From: Wurfbainia villosa
Lineage: Eukaryota; Streptophyta; Magnoliopsida; Zingiberales; Zingiberaceae
Direction: 5' to 3'
Assembly (NCBI GenBank): GCA_025175895.1
Contig: CM046005.1
Location: 68,906,325-68,970,324 of the forward strand
Length of the DNA stretch: 64,000 nucleotides
Under the pieces are notes generated by a model. That model saw nothing but the letters and a program-made list of their open reading frames with translations. It searched no databases and was not told the origin of the DNA. This document shows positions 58,393 through 64,000 of the stretch, piece by piece (within the stretch, counting starts at the first letter, position 1; every line of letters begins with the position of its first letter). Position numbers and translations under genes: made by a program.

Positions 58393-60264
58393 ATATGGGG
58401 ATGTCTTGATTATGTGAAGAGGATAGTATCAAACAAGCTGGAGACTAAGTCTGATAAGTATCTATTTTTAGTTATCCTAAGGAAATGAGGGGTTACCAAT
58501 TCTATCATCCCTTGGAACAAAAGGTGTTTGTTTCAAGGCATGTTGTATTCCTAGAGGAGTTTCTCTTATAGGAAAATAGCGGGAGTGAGGTTGAACTAAG
58601 TGTAGTTCAAGAGACTCCATTAGACATAGAAAAGATTCCTAGTCAAGAACCATAGCTAATTACTCATTCGGATGAGGTAATAGTTGAACCTGATAATACA
58701 CCACCTCCTCATAGATTTAGTAGGACATGTAGGATTCCTGAGAGATATGAATTTCTCATAAGTAAATTTACGACGTGTTGCTCATTGAGTATTAGGAACC
58801 TACTACTTACGAAGAGGTTCTGAATAGTTCAGACAGGAATAAGTGGCTAAAACCAATGAAATCAAAAATAGATTTCATGTATGAAAACTAAGTTTGAAAC
58901 TTGGTGAACCCATTCGAAGGCATAACACCTATAAGGTGCAAATGAGTTTTCAAGAAGAAAATCGACATGGACAGTAACGTTATTACCTATAAAGCTAGAT
59001 TAGTGGCAAAAGGTTATCGTCAAAGACAATGTGTTGATTATGACGAAACCTTTTCACCAGTAGCTATGCTTAAATCCATTCGGATACTCCTAGTCATAAC
59101 GGCTCATTTTGATTATGAGATATGGAAAATGGATTTGAAAACATATTTCCTTAACAAAAATCTGTCTGAGGATGTATATCTGATACAATATGAGAGTTTC
59201 ACATCCATTGACAAGAATAAAGTATGCAAACTTCAACGATTCATTTATGGATTGAAGCAAGCATCCAGGAGTTAGAATATCTATTTTGATGAGGCAATCA
59301 AACAGTTTATTTTCTCACAAAATCTTGAGGAGCCTTGTGTGTATAAGAATGTTAGTGGGAGTGCGATCATGTTCCTAGTATTGTATGTTGATGACATATT
59401 AATCATAGGAAATGATATTTTTATTTTGCAAACAGTCAAGATCTAGTTGTCCAAAATGTTCTCCATGAAAGACATGGGAGAAGCAATCTATATTTTGAGG
59501 ATTAAGATCTATAGAAATAGATCAAATTGGTTGCTTAGTTTTTTGCAGTCTATATACATAGATAAAGTGCTAAAATTGTTTTGCATGGAAGAATCCAAAA
59601 AAAGTTTCATTCCCATGAGGCATGGAATTCACCTTTCTATGTTTATGTGCTTGTGCATAGAAGATGAGAGGATTCGAATGACTCGGATCCCATATGCATC
59701 AGCTATAGGATCAATCATGCATGCTATGTTATATAACAGGTCTGATGCATCGTACGCTTTGAGTGTTATGAGTAGATATCAGTCGGATCCTGATATGGAC
59801 CATTGGGTGGTTGTCAAGGCAATCCTTAAGTACTTAAGAAGAACTAAGGATTTGTCCTTGGTATATGGAGGAGATGATGTGGCAGTAAGCGGGTATACTA
59901 ATGTCAGCTTCCAAATGGATAAGGATGATTCCAAATCCCAGTCTAAATGCATATTCATCTTGAGTAGAGGTGCAGTGAGTTAGAAAAGTTTCAGATAAGA
60001 CACCGTTGTTGATTCTACCATGGAGGCAGAGTACATTATAGCTTTTAAAGCAGCAAAAGAGGAAGTATGGATCAAGAAGGTTATTAATGAACTTGGAGTT
60101 GTTCTGAGCATTATTGAAGCATTACCAGTTTACTGCGATAACAATGGCACCATTGCACAGACGAAGGAACCACGGTCTCATCAGCGATCCAAGCATGTAC
60201 TTCGTCGTTACCATGTGATCAGAGAGATCATAGATAAAATAGATGTATAAATAAAGAGAGTTCC
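58393..60264 (+). pseudogene. Copia B2: pol, second part (integrase end, RT, RNase H)
   Basis: Resumes after the L target duplication. The RT part is readable: TYKARLVAKGYRQRQCVDYD, then ETFSPVAMLKSIRILL, MDLKTYFLN and LQRFIYGLKQASRS (58967-59275), and YVDD in LYVDDILIIG near 59385. Next comes MSKMFSMKDMGEAIYILRIK (59447-59983), with RNase H at 60020-60250 (MEAEYIIAFKAAKEEVWIKK; DNNGTIAQTKEP). Stops separate these pieces. The element is interrupted by C at 60265, so its 3' end and LTR are off the window. Confidence 0.88.
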
Positions 60265-61504
60265 TGTTGGTGCAACAATGCTCCAAGCATTTATATATAT
60301 TTTGATGTTTGGATAATCATCTAAGTTAGGCAATATCTTGTGATCTAATTACGAAAATGTTTAAGTGACAGGGAAGTCCAAGTATGATCTTGGCAAAGGA
60401 AGTCCAAGTATGATCTTGGCAAAGGAAGTCCAAGTATGATTTTGGCAAAGGAAGTACAAGGGATGGACTTGGCAGCGTAAGACCAAGCTTGTAGTCTTGG
60501 CAGCGTAAAGTCCAAGTGAACCTTGGCAAAGGAAGTCCAAAGTAAAGTCTTGGCAGCATAAGTCCAAGCTTGTAATCTTGGTGGCGTAAAGTCCAAGCAT
60601 TTGGCAACCCAAGACATGACGAAACCGAAGGAAGCTCTTGGAAGCAAAGCGCAAAGGATGAACAAGTCGCGGACTCGGAGGGATCCTGAAGGCGCAAGGC
60701 TTATTGAGGAGCTAGAAGGTTGAGTCTAGGTCTAGGGTATAAAATCAAGTATGAATTACTCCCCGATATCGATCGGCCCAGTCGGCGTCGGTGAGTCGGT
60801 GAAACCCTAACCATCGATCGGCCCGCCTTGGCGAGCGATCGATATCGTGATCGATCCGCCAAGGGCATCGATCGGTGATTAAGGGAATATCGCCACGAAT
60901 CGATCGACTCGGTGTTGCCTTGATCACTCGGATCACCCCATCACGATCGGTGATGGAGGATCGGTCGGTGATCACCTGGCCGTTGGAGATTGCGGCTACG
61001 AATCTCCGCGGAGATCGCATTTCAGAAGTCGTTGGCTTCGGCGACAGTCGACTGATGGTAAGCAGCAATCGACTGATCGAAGCCCAATGGGAAAAACAAC
61101 CCCTCTTCTATAAAAAGGGGCCATGGGGAGCTTGGTGAAGCTAGTGCTCTTGCTCCCAACTACACCTACGTGCTCACCAAGCTCTCCAAGTGTTTTTAGC
61201 AATCCAAAACCTCCTCTTCTCTAATCCTAATCTTCCATCATTGTAAAGAAGAGGAGTGCATTGTAAGATAAGGTTTCTCCACCTTGGTTCATCCAAAGGA
61301 GGTTCTAGTGAGGATTGATTAGGGCTAATCCACCTTACGGATTGCCGTGGAGTAGGAGCGTCATCTCCGAACCACGTTACATCGGGTGTTAGCTTTGGTT
61401 CTTGCTTTTATTTGCTTTTATATTTGTATTGCTTCCGCTAACGTTTTTGTAGAAAGAAAGAAAGGCTAATCACCCCCCCTCTAGCCATTCCAAGGGTCCT
61501 AACA
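60265..61504 (+). repeat. 5' LTR of element C (1,240 bp)
   Basis: Starts TGTTGGTGCAACAATGCTCC and ends GGGTCCTAACA. It contains a tandem repeat of 26 bp (GGAAGTCCAAGTATGATCTT type, three near-exact copies then variants, 60375-60610), a CGATCG-rich block (60769-61030) and a TATA box. Confidence 0.9.
61109..61118 (+). promoter_or_regulatory. TATA box of LTR C
   Basis: TATAAAAAGG, about 395 bp before the LTR end, the best core promoter candidate here. Confidence 0.6.
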
Positions 61505-61506
61505 AG

Positions 61507-61518
61507 TGGTATCAGAGC
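61507..61518 (+). other. Primer-binding site of element C
   Basis: TGGTATCAGAGC, a perfect initiator tRNA-Met match two bases after the LTR. Confidence 0.93.
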
Positions 61519-61558
61519 CCGGATAGCTTGGAAGATCTCACCATCAACCAAGACATCA

Positions 61559-63175
61559 ATGGCTCTTCAAGAGGGATATAGCACCGCCAAGCCACCGCTC
61601 TTAGACATGAGTCATTTTGCGTATTGGAAAGGTAGGATGAAGTACTATCTTATGAGTAATATTGAAATTTGGCATAGCATTGTAGATGGCTTCGAGGAAC
61701 CGGTGGATGAACATGGAGACCCTATTCCAAGCAAGGATTGGACAAGGGAAATGAACCGCAAATTCGAATCAAATGCCAAGGCGGTACTCACCATTCAATG
61801 CGGCATTACCATGGAGCAACTCAACAAGGTGGGGCCTTTCGAATCCGCCAAGGAGCTATGGGAAAAGCTCATTGAGCTAAATGAAGGTTCCAAGGAGTCA
61901 AAGAGGGCCAAGAAGGACCTACTAATTGGACAACTTCAAGCCTTCCAAATGAAGATGCATGAAACCGTAAGCCAAATGCATGGAAGGTTCAAAGAAATTG
62001 TTAACGGACTCCATATCATAGGTGAGCGAGTTGACAACCGGGATTTGGTAAGGTATATTTTACAAGCATTTCCTAGAAATTCTTTATGGACTTCTATAGT
62101 TGATGCCATTAAGGTAACTAGGGATCTTTCGCAAATTAAAATTGATGAACTATTTTGTGAGTTTGAATTGCATGAGCAAACTAACATGTCTTCTAAGGAA
62201 AAGGGCTTAGCTCTATTTGTTGAGAAGAAAGAAAAGAAGAAGAAAGAAAGGAAAGAGGTGTCATCATCATCCGAGTCGGAGCGTGAGTCAAGTAGTGACG
62301 AAGATTCGGCTAGTGAGATGGCCCATTTTGTCAAGAAGTTCCTTAGAAAATGAAAGGAATTCAAGAATAGAGATGCAAGAAAGGGGTCCCATTCTTCAAG
62401 AGGTAAAAATAGTGGTAATTCAAGTTTTAACAATAATGTGATTTGCCATGCTTGCAACAAGAAGGGGCACATAAAGCCGAATTGCCCGGAGCTAAAGAAG
62501 AAGGAGGAAAAGGAAAAGAAAAAGAAGGACAAGAAGGAGAAGAAGAAGAAGGAGGCCATGGTGGCTCAAACCACATGGGACACACCAAGTGTTGAAGACT
62601 CTTCCTCCGATGATGAGCTTTGCCACATCACACGCCGTGTGGCACTCATGGCACTAGAAAATGATTCGGGCACATCAAGCCAAGAAGATTCCTCAAGCGA
62701 TGAATCGTCATCTAGTGACGATGAGGTAATGAACTCTCCCAAGGTTAAGCTCCTTTATAAATCAATTGCCTATCTTCAAGAAGCTCTAGATAAGTCTAAA
62801 TCTAAGGTTAAGAGCATGAAGGTAGAACTAAAGGCTATTAGAAATGAAAAACCTTCACATGTTGATTCTTGCATGCTTAAGGAAGAAAATGACAAACTTA
62901 GGGATGAGGTTAGTGAATTGAAAGCATGTTTAGAAAAATTTTCAATTGGCTCAAAGTGTCTTGATATGATTCTTAGTAGGCAAAGAGCGGTTTATAACAA
63001 GGCCGGTTTAGGATATAAGCCAAAAGAAAAAGAAGTTGCTTATATTTCATTGATTAATAGGAAAGCAACCATTAAGGGAAAAGTTAAGAAAGCATGGGTA
63101 CCTAAGAAGTTTTTACTTAATGTTACCGGTCCAAATGTTTGGGTACCAAAAGCTTATGTTTTTCATGTGATTTAG
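61559..63175 (+). CDS. Element C: Gag, with one internal stop
   Basis: One frame of 538 codons from ATG 61559 to TAG 63173, broken by TGA at 62351. It opens MALQEGYSTAKPPLLDMSHF with the capsid-type domain (YWKGRMKYYLMSNIEIW; MEQLNKVGPFESAKELWEKL; FPRNSLWTSIVDAIK). After a Lys/Glu linker and the TGA comes one CCHC knuckle (CHACNKKGHIKPNC, residues about 296-309). A Lys-rich run and an acidic Ser/Asp region follow, then a predicted coiled coil (NDKLRDEVSELKACLEKF) and a WVPK-containing tail. F and E have the same order, with the WVPK tail at the Gag end. The TGA replaces a residue between KFLRK and KEFKNRD and is probably a mutation; the TAG marks the Gag/pol border. Confidence 0.88.
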
Positions 63176-64000
63176 GTAGGAGAGCGAGGTATGTGGATTG
63201 TGGATAGCGGTTGCTCAACACATATGACCGGGGATGTGAGCAAGTTCTCCACAATTAAATATGTAAAGAAGGGAGCGGTGTCCTTTGGGAATAGTGGAAA
63301 ACTCAAGATATTAGGTAGAGGTACAATTGAGGTATCCCCCAAGATTGTCATTCACAAAGTTTTACTAGTGGAAAATATGAAATTCAATTTATTAAGTGTT
63401 AGTCAACTTTGTGATGCAAACTATCATGTCTACTTTGAATCCTCTAAATGCATGATTAGACACAAGGAATTAAATGATTGCATGTTAGTTGGATATAGGA
63501 AATCAAATATCTATTATGTTGATCTTTCATATGCTTCTAACGTTTCTACTAAGTGTTTTGTTGCAAAAGAAGAGGAAAGTTGGCTATGGCATAGAAGATT
63601 GGGGCACATCAACATGAAAAACATAGCCAAGGTAGCCAAGATGGAGTTGGTCAAAGGGCTACCAAAGATCAAGTATGTCAAGAACAAATTGTGTGATGCA
63701 TGCCAAGAAGGAAAACAAACAAAGGCATCACACAAAGGTAAAACTCTAACTAACACCTCTTTACCTTTAGAGTTATTGCATCTTGACTTGTTTGATTGCC
63801 ATAGTACTTCATCTTTAAATGGTAATAAATATTGTTTGGTTATAGTAGATGATTTTTCTAGGTATACTTGGGTCCACTTTATGAAACATAAGGATGATAC
63901 CTTAGAAATAATCATAGGATTTAGTAAAAGGGTTGAAAATGAAAAGAGTCTCAAAATCAACCGGATCCGTAGTGATCATGGTGCTGAATTTGAAAACTTA
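63176..64000 (+). CDS. Element C: pol, first 275 codons (protease, start of integrase)
   Basis: Open to the window end and in the same frame as gag, directly after its TAG. Aspartic protease begins WIVDSGCSTHMTGD, with the catalytic Asp at 63203. GAG-pre-integrase: WLWHRRLGHIN near 63585 and CDACQEGK near 63690 form the HHCC zinc site. Integrase core: first catalytic Asp in HLDLFDCH at 63785, second in RSDHGAEF at 63974. No stop or frameshift is visible. RT and RNase H would follow off the window. The DSGC-THMTGD wording is the form usual in Sireviruses. Confidence 0.9.

Larger units (their letters stand above)
60265..64000 (+). mobile_element. Element C: Sirevirus-like copia with gag and pol, cut by window end
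   Basis: 5' LTR, primer-binding site, gag and the first 275 codons of pol, all in one frame apart from two stop codons. It is the best-preserved coding copy in the window. It inserted into RNase H of B2 after GTTCC. Its LTR has the same layout as the gag-only elements, so an autonomous relative of this type could supply their enzymes. Confidence 0.88.

Overview
The window is plant nuclear DNA made almost entirely of nested LTR retrotransposons. I see no host protein-coding gene, rRNA, tRNA or CRISPR array. All legible coding sequence is Gag, protease (PR), integrase (IN), reverse transcriptase (RT) or RNase H of Ty1/copia and Ty3/gypsy elements. Every primer-binding site matches the 3' end of initiator tRNA-Met (TGGTATCAGAGC), as is usual in plants. 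The abundance of Sirevirus-like copia and Tekay-type chromovirus copies suits a large, repeat-rich plant genome, plausibly a monocot, but no host gene is present to confirm this.

Layout, left to right, with my own letters. A (1-3415, minus): gag, leader and 5' LTR of a copia element cut by the window edge, inserted into J. J (3416-~6035, plus): Sirevirus-like LTR and decayed gag. K (~6036-10256, plus): 3' end and 3.6-kb LTR of a Tekay-type gypsy element that had entered copia B1. B1 (10257-14091, plus): decayed pol and 3' LTR, followed directly by a second partial LTR (14093-14350). C2 (14351-15003): partial Sirevirus-like LTR, entered by D. D (15004-25878, plus): element with zinc knuckles and an Asn-rich Gag tail but no pol; its 3' LTR was entered by E (19860-25840, minus; gag-only) and 33 bp further on by H. 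H (25879-~31770, plus): copia LTR, leader and gag-pol up to the middle of RT. G (~31771-34149, minus): deleted relative of E and F. I (34150-44136, plus): Sirevirus pol remnant and 3' LTR, entered by F. F (36549-42956, plus): complete gag-only element. B2 (44137-60264, plus): second copy of B1, entered by L. L (46804-58387, minus): complete 11.6-kb Tekay-type element. C (60265-64000, plus): the best preserved coding copy, with LTR, gag and the start of pol, running off the window.

Target-site duplications flank E (GTTAC), F (GAGTG) and L (TGAAG). B1 supplies the unoccupied version of the L insertion site.

The most interesting content is a set of Sirevirus-like elements that keep gag but carry no pol: E, F and probably D and G. 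They share a conserved 1.5-1.8 kb noncoding block with an exactly placed small hairpin, several polypurine tracts, and LTRs with tandem AAGTCCAAG/CTTGGC repeats. Their LTR pairs also differ in a clustered way: a CAGTCGACTG palindrome in one LTR is replaced by CGATCG-type sequence in the other. They look like non-autonomous elements of the type called TR-GAG in plants, which would need pol supplied by full-length relatives such as C.
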